Shown: positions 1 to 9,245 of the stretch, piece after piece
Position numbering within the stretch: the first letter of the stretch is position 1
How the letters are laid out: every line of letters begins with the position of its first letter
Assembly (NCBI RefSeq): GCF_003857035.1
Contig: NZ_QGSY01000330.1
Span: 18,530-82,529 of the forward strand
From: Micromonospora arida
Lineage (GTDB): Bacteria; Actinomycetota; Actinomycetes; Mycobacteriales; Micromonosporaceae
Length of the DNA: 64,000 nt
Direction of reading: 5' to 3'
Notes under the pieces: generated by a model
Databases searched by the model: none
The model's input: only the letters and a program-made list of their open reading frames with translations
Told to the model about the DNA's origin: nothing
Made by a program: the position numbers and the translations under genes

Positions 1-2
1 TG

Positions 3-629
3 CTGTTCAAGCGGGTCTACGTGCTGTTCTTCGTCGAGATCGCCACCCGCCAGGTCCACGTCGTCGGGGTGACCGCCCATCCGAACGGCGCCTGGGTAGC
101 GCAGCAGGCGCGCAACCTGCTGTCGGACCTCGACCAGCGGGTGGCCGAACTGCGGTTCCTGCTCCGCGACCGGGACACGAAATTTACGGCGGCCTTCGAC
201 GCGGTGTTCACCGCCGCGGGCATCGACGTGATCATGACTTCGCCGCAGGCACCGCGGGCGAACGCGTTCGCCGAGCGCTGGGTGGGCACCGTACGCCGGG
301 AGTGCACCGACCGGATGTTCATCGTCGGCGAGCGTCATCTGGCGGCGGTCCTCAGCGAATACGTGGCCCACTACAACGGCCACCGCCCGCATCGTTCATT
401 GGACCAGCAGCCACCGAGTCGGCCGCCGGAGGTCGTAGACCTGACCACCGCCCGGGTCCAGCGACGCCCAATCAGTCTCGGGACGTGGGTGACACGTCCG
501 GCTAGTGATGGACACAAGTGCTGTGTCAATGGCTGGTCCGCAACATCTCTACACTGCCCGCGTGACACTGCAGCCGTACGACCGTGGAGTGCTCGCTGTG
601 CAGCGCGGGGCCTTCGGGGAGGCGCGTGA
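3..629 (+). pseudogene. Integrase-core (DDE) transposase, cut by the window edge and altered at its 3' end
   Basis: The frame is open from the first bases of the window, so the N-terminus lies outside. The visible part is an rve-type DDE core: FFVEIATRQVHVVG (first strand), LLRDRDTKF (second Asp), NAFAERWVGTVRREC (Glu) and the tail motif HYNGHRPHRSL. Related transposases end soon after a short Arg-rich stretch, but here the match stops near base 470. The frame then runs on through unrelated sequence to 629, overlapping the next gene. I infer that the right end of the element was lost or replaced beside the Sel1 gene, so it is probably inactive. The IS family (IS3- or IS481-like) cannot be fixed from this part. 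Confidence 0.8.
550..555 (+). promoter_or_regulatory. Probable -10 box (TACACT) for a leaderless Sel1 gene
   Basis: TACACT ends six bases before the GTG at 562, the spacing at which transcription would begin on the start codon. The same TANNNT-N6-start layout recurs at other genes in this window. No convincing -35 box is visible. Confidence 0.45.
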
Positions 630-1782
630 GCAGTTGGAGCTGGCCGGGCCCGATGACCGGGCGCTGCTGCTGCTGGGCCAGCTGGCCAGCAGCGGTCAGG
701 GCGAGCCGACAGATCCGGTGAGGGCCCGCGGGTTGTACGAGCGCGCGGCCGAGTTGGGAAACGCCGAGGCGGCGCACAACCTCGGGGTGCTTCACGCCAT
801 CGGCCGGGGGGTCGCACAGGATCAGCCGGCGGCGCTGCGGTGGTATCAGCGCTCGGTCGAACTGGGCGGTGTGCCTGCGCTTCGGATGGTCGGGCTGATG
901 TACGGCACCGGTCAGGGCGTGCCCATGGACCAGGACAAGGCGGAGCGACACTGGCGAATGGCTGCCGCCGCCGGGGAGACGCAGGCGCTGCACGACCTGG
1001 GCGCCCTCTTCGCATACCACAAGGTGGACCTGCCGGAGGCTGCGTTCTGGTACCTGGAGGCCGCCAAGGCGGGCATCGAGATGACCGAGCGGGAACTGAC
1101 TCTGCTCGCGCCGAAGCTGCGCATACCGGCTTCGGTGGACCGCCGGGCGCGCACGATGCTCGGCGTGATCCGCGCCTTCCATCTCGGAGATCCGGCCGGA
1201 GGGGTGAAGCTGCTGACCGCATCGGCGGATGACGGGGACCCGGTCGCCCAGCGCACGCTCGCGTACCTGGTCCAGCACGGCATTGGTACGACACAGGACG
1301 ACGCTCGGGCGGCCTCCCTCTATCAATCCGCAGCGGAGGCAGGGGACGCATGTGCTGCGTTCAACCTGGGTGTGCTGTCCGGTGGGTCCGACGAGGCGGT
1401 GCGCTGGCTACGCCAAGCGGCTGAGGCCGGGATCATCGAGGCATATCCGCGGCTGGGTGACCGACTCAGTGAGCGTGACCTCGACGAGGAGGCGCTGCAG
1501 TGGTACCAGCGCGGCGCTGAGGCCGGCGACAAGGGCAGCATGTTCGCGGCGGCTTGCTGGTACCGAGACGGATTCGGCGGACCGGTCGACCTTGTGCAAG
1601 CACTTCGGTGGTACCTAGCCATGTTGAACGTCGGCAGCGGCGATGGCATCCACGAAGCACACGCGATCGTGCCACGAATGACCGCCGATGACATTCACGA
1701 GGCGGGCCGGCTTTCGGGCCGGTTGCTGGAGGCAGACCTTTTCGTACAGCGGCAGACTTCCGCGAGCGCTGCCTCCGATTGA
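562..1782 (+). CDS. Sel1-like repeat (SLR) protein
   Basis: The protein of about 406 residues is made of tandem Sel1 repeats, recognisable as GNAEAAHNLGVLHAIGRGV, ALRWYQRSVELGGVPAL, GDPVAQRTLAYLVQHGIGT and AGDACAAFNLGVL, with several weaker copies. SLR solenoids are helical scaffolds for protein-protein contacts; no catalytic domain, signal peptide or membrane segment is visible, so it is probably cytosolic. The frame is open from 505, but GTG 562 is preferred because TACACT lies six bases upstream and the earlier part overlaps the transposase relic. The neighbouring insertion-sequence debris suggests the gene sits in an island or lost its original upstream context. Its partner is unknown. 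Confidence 0.85.
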   Translation: MTLQPYDRGVLAVQRGAFGEAREQLELAGPDDRALLLLGQLASSGQGEPTDPVRARGLYERAAELGNAEAAHNLGVLHAIGRGVAQDQPAALRWYQRSVELGGVPALRMVGLMYGTGQGVPMDQDKAERHWRMAAAAGETQALHDLGALFAYHKVDLPEAAFWYLEAAKAGIEMTERELTLLAPKLRIPASVDRRARTMLGVIRAFHLGDPAGGVKLLTASADDGDPVAQRTLAYLVQHGIGTTQDDARAASLYQSAAEAGDACAAFNLGVLSGGSDEAVRWLRQAAEAGIIEAYPRLGDRLSERDLDEEALQWYQRGAEAGDKGSMFAAACWYRDGFGGPVDLVQALRWYLAMLNVGSGDGIHEAHAIVPRMTADDIHEAGRLSGRLLEADLFVQRQTSASAASD

Positions 1783-2770
1783 CCTGATGCTGGTGCCGGT
1801 CAGTACCCCGTGCATCCGGGAGTTCATGTCTGCGCTCAAGACCCGATGCAGTGTCACGCAGGTCTTGATACCGATGTGTCACGCAGGTTCAGAGACCGGA
1901 CACCGGCTTCGAACAGAGTTTGTGAGAACTGTCTGTACGGGATCAAGGCGGCCCGCTTCGCAGGCCGCTCGCGCCGCCGACCAGGGGCTGACCCAAGCAG
2001 GTCGCCGCTCGGGACCCCGCGCCTTAGCGCAAGCGCACGGGCGCACCCCGAACGGTTGCAGCCCCGCCGACGACGCGACGCACGAAGAAGCCCCGGGCCG
2101 CCATGATGAGTGGCAGATCCAGGGCTTCGATGTTGAAGGCGACGACCAGGGCGTGCCTCCCGGCGGGGCGCTCGGGCGCTCTGGGATGGTTGGCGCCATC
2201 CAGACAACCTTCGTCCGGGCAGAGCCGAGCAGCTGGGGCATGCCCGGTCAAGGTCGTTCAGACGGTGGGGTGCTCCACCTTGACCGGGCCGCGCTGATTG
2301 AGGCGGATCGCCTACCGGAATTGCTGGAGATGGTCGGGCGGTCGGCGATGTGCGGGAACGATGGGGGTAATGTTCACCAGCTTGGCCGAATGCTCGAACG
2401 TCACGCATATAGGAAATTGCGGAGGTTTTGCGGAGGCGCGGCCTCACAGCTGAAGGTACTCCAGCGGCGCCCTTACCCTTCCCGCAGCGCCTTATGGATC
2501 CCCCGGCGGGGTCGCCGCCCAGCTGCGTCGTCCTGAGTGGCCAAGGCGGTGTATCCGCCCGACTTCCCCGTACGGCAGCGGAAGGGCTGACCAGCGCCGC
2601 CCGGGGGTGACCACGCTGTGCCCGCGGCTGGCAGTGTGGGGCACACAGGGGCCACAAGACACTGTCAAACGTCGTTAATCAGCCACCAACGATGGCAGCC
2701 CGAGACGCCCTGCGAGCAGGTGTCGCGGGCCATTCATGCTGGTGGCCGGACGGCGGCTCCATGTTCCGCT
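1783..2770. other. Gene-poor stretch between Sel1 gene and hypothetical gene
   Basis: Long frames exist here on both strands, but their translations are Arg/Pro/Ala-rich, lack recognisable motifs and look like GC-driven noise. The only structure I can point to is a short tandem repeat at 1852-1888. Given the flanking insertion-sequence relics, this is probably eroded mobile DNA. Confidence 0.5.
1852..1888. repeat. Two direct copies of TGTCACGCAGGT, 25 bases apart
   Basis: TGTCACGCAGGT occurs at 1852-1863 and again at 1877-1888. The core TTGTCACGCAGG also occurs at 8506-8517, just before another transposase-like relic. It may be a remnant of an element end; function is unknown. Confidence 0.5.
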
Positions 2771-3217
2771 TCAACGTCTGACTACCGAATGGTCTGAGGG
2801 ATCGGTGGGATCGACTTCCCGAGCCAGGAGCGCGAAGCGGCGAGAGCACTCGATGCTCTGGTCCAGATGCAGGCTGGTGACCGGCGAGTCGCCTAACGGC
2901 GGTGTGTCGATGCGGACAGCGTAGCGTGTGCGGACCAGCGTATGGTCCGGGCCCTCCTCATCGATCTCGTCGAGGACGGGCAGCTTACCAGGGGAGCCAC
3001 TGCCCGACGCCGTCCATCTGTATCGCAGCTCAACCGCGCCCTGGTGAGGGCAACTCCAGGTGAGGTGACTTACCGAGGCACCGCCGGCGGCGTTGGCCCA
3101 AGCGGTCCAGCCGGTGCCGTCACCCCGAAGGCAAAGCCAACTCGACTCCATCGACCCGTAGTCATACGGGCCGCTGTCCCACAGTCCCACGAGGTTCTCG
3201 TCCCGCATGCGTAGCAT
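2771..3217 (-). CDS. Hypothetical protein, small and probably beta-rich
   Basis: The protein of about 148 residues begins MLRMRDENLVGLWDSG and contains YDYGSMESSWLCLRGDGTGW, followed by alternating hydrophobic strands and an acidic linker. It has no signal peptide or membrane segment. The same frame continues upstream into the IS701 relic, but that part reads as shadow sequence, so the start is placed at ATG 3217 (ATG 3208 is also possible). A strong AGGAGGAGG lies about 25 bases before ATG 3217, rather far for a ribosome site. I do not recognise a named family. The WDSG/SMESS/GDGTGW pattern resembles small lipocalin-like or immunity-type proteins, but this is only an impression. Confidence 0.6.
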   Translation of the reverse strand: MLRMRDENLVGLWDSGPYDYGSMESSWLCLRGDGTGWTAWANAAGGASVSHLTWSCPHQGAVELRYRWTASGSGSPGKLPVLDEIDEEGPDHTLVRTRYAVRIDTPPLGDSPVTSLHLDQSIECSRRFALLAREVDPTDPSDHSVVRR

Positions 3218-3289
3218 GATCTCAGCAATCCACGCGCCTGATTCCTCCTCCTCCTTGGGATTGACCGACCGTCCGTCCAGGGGAGATGG

Positions 3290-3750
3290 GTGACTAACTG
3301 GGTGACGTTGGCGGTACCAGCGTCGTATCGACGCACCTGGTAGTGGTCCAGGCCGACCTCGGTCTTGGCGGTCTGGAAGCACTCCTCGATCGCCCACCGG
3401 GTCCCGGTGATACGGATCAGGTCTTCGTCCTGGAGGGGTCACGCTGCGCGGCACCGACCTGGGCGCCCTGGTGCCGGCCAGGCCGAAGCACCAAGGCGGG
3501 GACCCGCTGGCTGCGGGGGAACGGCGAGGACGTAGCCGATGGGCTGCTGCTGCAACCACGTCCGGAACTTGGAGTCCTGTCCGTAGGCCTCGTCCGCGGT
3601 GACCCACCGCGCTGGCAGGCCGGCGGTAATGGCACATTCGACCATCCGCAGACCCAACGCGGGCTTCGTGGCGAACCCGACGTTCACTGAGCCGTTTTCA
3701 TCCTGATCTTGCAGGTGGGCGGAGGTAGACAAGGTTCGCGGATCGATCAA
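3290..3750 (-). pseudogene. IS701-family transposase relic (DDE_5 type), frameshifted and truncated
   Basis: Two minus-strand frames together spell parts of an IS701-type transposase. One frame gives GFATKPALGLRMVECAI, AGLPARWVTADEAYGQD and PIGYVLAVP. After a frame change another gives RWAIEECFQTAKTEVGLDHY and QVRRYD. The family's N-terminal third is missing and the C-terminal part breaks off around 3290. It therefore cannot encode an active enzyme. It separates the small hypothetical gene from the kinase gene and is part of a cluster of insertion-sequence debris. Confidence 0.85.
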
Positions 3751-3775
3751 CGTTAGGCCTTCAGGAAGACCAGAG

Positions 3776-4714
3776 TTAGTGGCCGGGCGTCGAGGCCCGC
3801 AGGCTGTCGGTGGCGTTGGCGGCCTGCTCGACCAGCTCGTCGATCCACGTGCTTGCGTCCGGCACTACGTGGATGCCCTCCTCGAGCACCCAGCGCAGCG
3901 CGCGCAGAGTCCACACCATCCCGCCGAGGGCGAGCTGCCACTGCAGGTCTACCGCAGGTGCACCAAGTAGTGCGCATTCGTCCGCGTATGCGGCGATGAT
4001 CGCGTCTGTCGGTCCATTGGTCAGACCAGCGTCGCGCACCAGGCTGTAAAGGTCACCGAGGTGCGCTCCGATCTGTGCGGTCGACCAGTCGACCGCGTAT
4101 GGCCCGGCGTCGGTCAACACGATGTTCTTCGACTCGAAGTCGCCATGGATGATCGTGTTTCGGATCATCCCGGCGAGCCGGTGCAGATTCGGTGCGAGTA
4201 CCGGCTCGCATGCGTCCAGGGCGCCGGCGAGGTCCGGCCGTACGCGGGTGAGCGCGACAGCCGCCCGCGCCCGCGTATCGGCGATCTCGGCCGTCGAGAA
4301 CCGGAACCGGTTGGAGGCCTGCACCCGCTCCTGTGCCGCGTGCCGGAGCTGTGCGAGTAGCCGCGCCGTCGCGAGCCAGCCACCCACGGTCGGGTGTTCC
4401 GCCAGCGACCGCCTGCCGAGGTCTTCGAACATGAGGACGACGAAGCCGTTACCCCGATGCGCCGCGATTAGCTTTGGCGCCGCGATTCGGTAGGGCATGA
4501 GCAGTTGTTCGTACACCTCAAGCGCAAGAGCCTCCTCGCCGGCACCGCGTTTGACGATTGTCGTCGAGCCGTCGGTCCAGCAAATGCGCCATGTTTCGCT
4601 GATACCCCAGTGCCGTAGCCGGTCGCCGCCGACCGCGGCCTGGCCATCGGACACCAACGAAAGCCACGGGGGCAACTTGGCCTGCATGCGCTGGGATTCC
4701 GTCGGCGGATGCAT
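3776..4714 (-). CDS. Aminoglycoside phosphotransferase (APH)/choline-kinase-family protein
   Basis: This protein of about 312 residues has the kinase-like APH fold signature: the catalytic motif HGDFESKN (His190-Asp192-Asn197) and the metal-binding Asp of YAVDW (Asp209). A nucleotide-contact region around TTIVKRGAGEEALALEVY contains the likely Lys and Glu. It should transfer phosphate from ATP to a hydroxyl group of a small molecule; the substrate cannot be read from sequence and resistance should not be assumed. ATG 4714 was chosen because AGGAGGG lies just upstream; an ATG at 4759 in frame lacks this. Neighbours on both sides are insertion-sequence relics, so the gene may be island cargo. 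Confidence 0.85.
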   Translation of the reverse strand: MHPPTESQRMQAKLPPWLSLVSDGQAAVGGDRLRHWGISETWRICWTDGSTTIVKRGAGEEALALEVYEQLLMPYRIAAPKLIAAHRGNGFVVLMFEDLGRRSLAEHPTVGGWLATARLLAQLRHAAQERVQASNRFRFSTAEIADTRARAAVALTRVRPDLAGALDACEPVLAPNLHRLAGMIRNTIIHGDFESKNIVLTDAGPYAVDWSTAQIGAHLGDLYSLVRDAGLTNGPTDAIIAAYADECALLGAPAVDLQWQLALGGMVWTLRALRWVLEEGIHVVPDASTWIDELVEQAANATDSLRASTPGH

Positions 4715-4867
4715 GGACCCTCCTGAGGTCGGCGACGACCCGCCAATGAGCCTGTCCAACTGATCTTGTGTGCCAGCTGGGTCGGATGGGGGTGCTGATC
4801 GATGGGGGCGAGGCTCCAGTTAGGACAGCAAGTCGATTGAGATCCGATGCCGACCGGGAGCCTCGCC

Positions 4868-5650
4868 ATGCTGTCCTACCCTGCCACGATCCCGTTGTCC
4901 AGCCGGACCCTGAACCACCTCGCCGACCGCATCCGCAGCCACCGTCAGCAGCGTAAATCCCGATGGAGGAGGCTGAACCCGGGCCGCCAGGCCCTGCTCG
5001 CCCTGGCCCACCTGCGCAACGGCGACACCTACACCCGGCTCGCCGCCGGCTTCCAGGTTGGCGTCGCCACCGCCTGGCGCCATGTCCAGGAAGCGATCGC
5101 CCTGCTCAGCGCAGCCGCCGAGGATTTCAACACCGCGATGCGGCGCATCCGGCGGCTGGCGTACGCGATCCTAGACGGCACGCTGATTCCGATCGACCGG
5201 GTCGCCGACCAGAGGCCGTACTACTCGGGTAAGCACAAACGCTACGGCGTGAACGTCCAGGTCATCGCGGATGCGGCCGGGCGTCTCGTCTGGGCTTCGG
5301 CAGCGCTGCCCGGTGCGACGCATGACCTGACCGCCGCCCGCACCCAGGGCATCATCGACGCCTTGACCAGCGCAGACGTGATGACCTTCGCGGATAAGGG
5401 CTAGCAGGGCGCCGGTGGCAGCGTGCGTACCCCGTTCAAGCGGCGCCGCTTCCGGCCGAAGCTGTCACGCCGGCAGAAGGCGGTCAACCGGGTGCACGCG
5501 AAGATCCGCGCCCGCGGCGAGCGGGCGATCGCCACGCTCAAGACCTGGAAGATCCTGGCCAAGCTGCGCTGCTGCCCACGCCGTGCAACCGCGATCGTGC
5601 AGGCCATCCTCGTCCTGCACCAGGTCGAAGCCAACCGCTACGCAGGATGA
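4868..5650 (+). pseudogene. IS5-family transposase (DDE_Tnp_4) interrupted by an in-frame amber codon
   Basis: The reading frame encodes a full-length-looking transposase of about 260 residues, except for one TAG at 5402-5404. Before it are a helix-turn-helix region (DTYTRLAAGFQVGVATAWRH) and the DDE core (AILDGTLIPIDRV; HDLTAARTQGI; MTFADKG). After it the same frame continues with QGAGGSVRTPFKRRR and ARGERAIATLKTWKIL. Relatives have Tyr where TAG stands (FADKGYQGAG), consistent with one base change from a Tyr codon. I could not identify terminal inverted repeats. Unless the amber codon is read through, the element is dead. Confidence 0.85.
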
Positions 5651-5689
5651 AAAGGCTCACTGCGATGCCCGCTTCCTCGCGGCGGGCGG

Positions 5690-6535
5690 GGTCGTCGCAC
5701 CAGCCGCAGGGCAGATGGCGCAGGCGAGGGTGAGGAATGCTTCGTGGATGTCGTCGCGGATCTCCCAGCGGATCCGGAGGCGGCGGAACCCGTGCAGCAG
5801 GGCGGTGGTTTGCTCGACGACCCAGCGTCGGGTGCCGAGTCCGGACCCGTGGTCGGTGCCGCGTCAGGCGATGACCGGGGTGATGCCCTTGGCGCGTAGC
5901 TGGCGTCGGTAGCAGTCGTAGTCGTGGCCCCGGTCGGCGTAGATCCGGTCGGGTCGTTGCCGGGGTCGGCCGCGGACGCCTTTGATCGGTGAGATCTTGT
6001 CGACCAGGGTAGGAGTTGGGTGACGTCGTGGCGGTTGCCGCCGGTCAGTGTGACGGCGAGGGGGATGCCGCCCGCATCGGTGATGAAGTGGTGTTTCGAG
6101 TCTGGCTTGCGGCGGTCGACCGGGCTCGGACTGGTTTTGGGCCGCCCTTGAGCGCCCGGATGTGGGAGCCGTTGATCACCGCCCTTGACATATCCAGCTG
6201 ATCGGTGGCCGGCAGCTTAGCGAGCAGGATCTCGTGCAGTCGTTGCCACACGCCGGCGTCGTTCCAGTCCCGCAACCTGCGCCAGCAGGTCATTCCAGAG
6301 CCGAACCCCAATTCCTGGGGCAGGTACTCCCACGGAATCGCGGTGTGAAGCACGAACAGGATCCCGCACAACACTCTGCGGTCGCCGATGGGGCTTGCGG
6401 CCGGGGAACCGGCCGGCGTGGTGGTCGGGATGGCAGCAGCGGTTTGACCTCGGCGCAGCGTTCGTCCGAGACGATCCACGGCGGCTGCTCACCCTCCTCA
6501 CGTTCAGACAGAACGATCCTCGTATCCCGAGGACA
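5690..6535 (-). pseudogene. Second IS5-family transposase relic, with frameshifts and a nonsense codon
   Basis: On the minus strand, fragments in different frames match an IS5-type transposase in order. They are LCGILFVLHTAIPWEYLPQE with MTCWRRLRDWNDAGVWQRL, then a GGPK region that loses frame, then IRWEIRDDIHEAFLTLACAI at the C-terminus. A TGA at 5864-5866 replaces an expected Arg codon in the stretch ITPVIA-stop-RGTDHGSGLG. This copy is unrelated in detail to the preceding IS5 element and faces the opposite way. Both are clearly decayed, which points to old insertions rather than recent transposition. Confidence 0.8.
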
Positions 6536-6544
6536 CGCCCACCA

Positions 6545-8386
6545 TCACTTCGTGTTGGCGTCGATGGTGTAAACCACGTCTGACCCGACGTCGTGGCGGG
6601 TGATGCCGGGTACGTCGGGGATGTTAAGCAGTGGTTCGTATGGGGTGCCTTGGACCCGGTTGCGCAGCAGGACGACGCTGCGGATGCCGAGCTGGTGCAA
6701 CCGATCCAAGGCCGGCTCGCTGGGGAAGGTCGTCATAACGTCGCGGATCGCCTGACGGTTGGGTGTGGTGTAGCTGGCCGCACCGTTGACCACGGCGGGA
6801 AAACCGTCGGTCGACCAAAGTAGGACGTGGAGGTCGATGCTGTCGTCGGACGGCAATACCATGATCGGAGCGTGCGCGGATGCTAGCGCCATCGCGGCCG
6901 GTTTGGCCGGGGTTTGGGGGTGGTGCAGGTCAGGCAGGCCCTCCGCTAGCACGAGGACCAGCAACGGAACGGTCAGTAGCCGTGCCTCTCCCACCGACCA
7001 TTTCGGCTTGGCGCCCCTGCGAGCCACCTCGGCTAATTGGGTAACCAGGCCGGCCGCGAGGATGGCCAGGCAGAGAGTGGGCCACAAGATCAACCGGCCT
7101 GGTGTACGGGATCCATCGAACCCGGGCACGTAAAGATAGAGCAGACGGTAGATCGGCCCGTTCGTGCCCAGCGCGAACGACACTCCGACGACCACCCCAA
7201 ACAGCAGCAGAAGCCGCTGCGCCGGTGACCAGCGGGATAGGAACAGGCCGGCGAAGGCCAGTAGATACAGTGCATACCCGCATAGCAGCACCTTCTCAGT
7301 CGGTGCGCCACCAAGAGCGGTGCGGGCGTCGTTGTGTAGGGTGCCCCAGGGCAGCGAGGACTGCGGAGCCACGAGAAGTCCGCGCAGCGTCGGGGAGAAG
7401 AACGCGACGTAGTCCCAGTCCCGGGTGACATGTGGGTTGAGTTCGCGCACGTGTTGGTACGCGTACGCGAAGTATCCGGTCACCGCGGTGAAGACCAACC
7501 CGCCGATCAGATCACCGACGATCAGCCGGATGCTAAGGCGTGGGCGGTGGATCAGCCAGGCGATCAGTGTGATCAGGCAGAGGGCGGCGAGGACGTATAC
7601 GAATCCCAGCCCCACGCCGAAGCCAAGGCTGACCTGCCAGGCCGCGACCAGCCAGCCAGCGAACGCCCAGCCCGGCCGGACTCGTTCGGCAAGGTAGCCG
7701 CGGGTGAACGAGAGTCCGTGGCCGCGTGCCAGCATCGCCAGGGCCAGAGTGATACCACCGGTGGAGAGAATATTCAAATGGCCGTCGTGGCCGTAGCGCC
7801 AGGGCGCGTAGGCGAGGGCGGCCCCGGCTACCGCGGCGGCGACCTTGTTCGCGCCAAGCTGGCGCAGGAGCGCGTAGCCGCCGAGGAAAGCGAGCGCGAA
7901 AGCCAGCACGAACAGGATGTTGTAGCGCAGCACGGCGCCGACTACACCGCTGCCTATCAGCCCTGCCGGGGCATAGCCGAGCAGGCTGTCGTTCAGGGCC
8001 AGGCCGTATTTGTCGGGATAAAAGGCGTTGGTATCCCACAGGCCACGCAGACCGTGGGTGAGAGCGTGGCCGCCCCATCCCACCAGCCATGCTTGGGCCG
8101 TCGGGTCACCCACGTCACCGACGATGGTGTGGGCCGGGTCGGCGATCGGCACAGTCTTGGCGCCGGCAGTCACCACGCGAACCGCGTACGGCGGGATCAG
8201 CCAGATCATCGCGACAGCGAGGAGCACCGAACCGAGGCCCGCGATGCTCAGTTCCCGCCCATGGGCCCCACGTGTCAGCCAATCCCTCGCGCCTGAACTG
8301 GCACGCGCGAGTCGGCCATTTTGTCCAAGCTCGCTGAGAGTGACGGCTGATGTGGGGTCTCCTACTGGTGGCTCTACCTGCGTCAT
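6545..8386 (-). CDS. Large polytopic membrane protein, GT-C glycosyltransferase-like
   Basis: The protein of about 613 residues has a cytosolic N-terminus of about 55 residues and a dozen or so hydrophobic helices, for example LSIAGLGSVLLAVAMIWLI and LILWPTLCLAILAAGLVTQL. An extracytoplasmic loop carries DTNAFYPDKYGLALNDSLLG, and a C-terminal soluble region of about 130 residues follows the last helix. Topology and loop composition resemble YfhO/ArnT-like GT-C enzymes or 'membrane protein 6-pyruvoyl' type proteins that use polyprenyl-linked sugars. A definite DxD/ExD motif is not obvious, so the enzymatic role is inference. The start at ATG 8386 is preferred over an upstream start in poor context. 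Its likely role is in cell-envelope polysaccharide synthesis. Confidence 0.7.
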   Translation of the reverse strand: MTQVEPPVGDPTSAVTLSELGQNGRLARASSGARDWLTRGAHGRELSIAGLGSVLLAVAMIWLIPPYAVRVVTAGAKTVPIADPAHTIVGDVGDPTAQAWLVGWGGHALTHGLRGLWDTNAFYPDKYGLALNDSLLGYAPAGLIGSGVVGAVLRYNILFVLAFALAFLGGYALLRQLGANKVAAAVAGAALAYAPWRYGHDGHLNILSTGGITLALAMLARGHGLSFTRGYLAERVRPGWAFAGWLVAAWQVSLGFGVGLGFVYVLAALCLITLIAWLIHRPRLSIRLIVGDLIGGLVFTAVTGYFAYAYQHVRELNPHVTRDWDYVAFFSPTLRGLLVAPQSSLPWGTLHNDARTALGGAPTEKVLLCGYALYLLAFAGLFLSRWSPAQRLLLLFGVVVGVSFALGTNGPIYRLLYLYVPGFDGSRTPGRLILWPTLCLAILAAGLVTQLAEVARRGAKPKWSVGEARLLTVPLLVLVLAEGLPDLHHPQTPAKPAAMALASAHAPIMVLPSDDSIDLHVLLWSTDGFPAVVNGAASYTTPNRQAIRDVMTTFPSEPALDRLHQLGIRSVVLLRNRVQGTPYEPLLNIPDVPGITRHDVGSDVVYTIDANTK

Positions 8387-8528
8387 CACATTGACCCTCA
8401 CTGTTGAACCGCCGCAGTAAATCATGAGCAGGGCGGCGCATAGAGTCAAGACCTCGATCAATGCATTACAGGTAGCCGGTCTTTAGGCTGTCTATTAAGG
8501 GCGTCTTGTCACGCAGGAGTCGCGAGCG

Positions 8529-8927
8529 GTGCAGCAGCGCATCTTGCCGCTGTCGAAACAGGACACGCCAGGGTTGCTGCAGGCCCTCGCCCGGGTTCCG
8601 GACCCACGGGACGCCGCGGCCGGGATGCGGCGCCTGCTTACCACCGCCGGATACGCGCCGATCGCCGACACCGCCGACGGGCCGTGGGGCAAGACCACCG
8701 GCGGTCAGCGGCAGGCTGGCCTTGGCGCTCGCGCCGGGGTCCGCGCGGCAAGCCCAAGCATGGGGGCGGTGGCCCCGGAGGGCACGTTGGTCGTCCAGGA
8801 GCGGGCTCCACAGCCGTGCAGGGTCAGGTCAACCGCTCATCTGGGAGGGGAGGGGTGGCTGCCGGTGGCTGCAGGTGCAAGGCCAGCAGATCATGACGTT
8901 GATAGGAGCCTCGGGATGGGACGGTAG
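8529..8927 (+). pseudogene. Possible ISAs1-type transposase N-terminal relic
   Basis: The only recognisable part is LLQALARVPDPRD near the start, which resembles the N-terminal motif of ISAs1/H-repeat-associated transposases. The sequence then passes AGYAPIADTADG and degenerates into unrelated text. No DDE residues are present. A copy of TTGTCACGCAGG lies just before it (8506-8517). The call rests on a short match and could be wrong. Confidence 0.35.
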
Positions 8928-8936
8928 GCTCTGCCG

Positions 8937-9245
8937 TCAGTCGTTTGCATCTCGCCTGGCAGCGATCTTCAACAGACCTTTGTAGAACTCGACAAGTTTA
9001 TTATCGCTTTGGTCGATCTTCCGCATGCGTTCGATGACGCCCTCAGTGAGAGCGGCGACGATACGCTCGGCTCGATCTGGTTCCCTGCGGCGCAGGTCTA
9101 GCAGACCCATCGCTCGGGCGGGCCGCAGGTGCATAAGCAGATCGTCGTCCTGGAGCATCCCGGCGGGCGCTGAATCGACAATGTCTTCAAAGACGCCGCC
9201 CTGGATGTACCACTCTCGGTCATCGTCGAAGAGCACGATCATCAT
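8937..9245 (-). CDS. Hypothetical protein
   Basis: The protein of about 102 residues starts MMIVLFDDDREWYIQGGVFE. It contains an acidic central part (DDDLLMHLRPARAMGLLDL) and a charged helical C-terminus (LVEFYKGLLKIAARRDAND). No signal peptide or membrane segment is seen and I recognise no family. The Met-Met start at 9245/9242 has a G-rich stretch (GGGGGAA) a few bases upstream. Codon structure looks genuine compared with the surrounding noise, and lower GC in the body suggests it is a real gene. Confidence 0.6.
   Translation of the reverse strand: MMIVLFDDDREWYIQGGVFEDIVDSAPAGMLQDDDLLMHLRPARAMGLLDLRRREPDRAERIVAALTEGVIERMRKIDQSDNKLVEFYKGLLKIAARRDAND

Noticed and set aside
371..1351. Long minus-strand frames opposite the Sel1 gene
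   Set aside because: Translations are low-complexity Arg/Pro noise, while the plus strand has clear Sel1 repeats.
1688..2657. Long frames on both strands downstream of the Sel1 gene
   Set aside because: No recognisable domain, start context or coding-like composition; treated as eroded intergenic DNA.
5402..5404. Genetic-code variation with TAG as a sense codon
   Set aside because: Several intact genes in the window end at TAG, and the interrupted genes lie among other pseudogenes, so decay is simpler.
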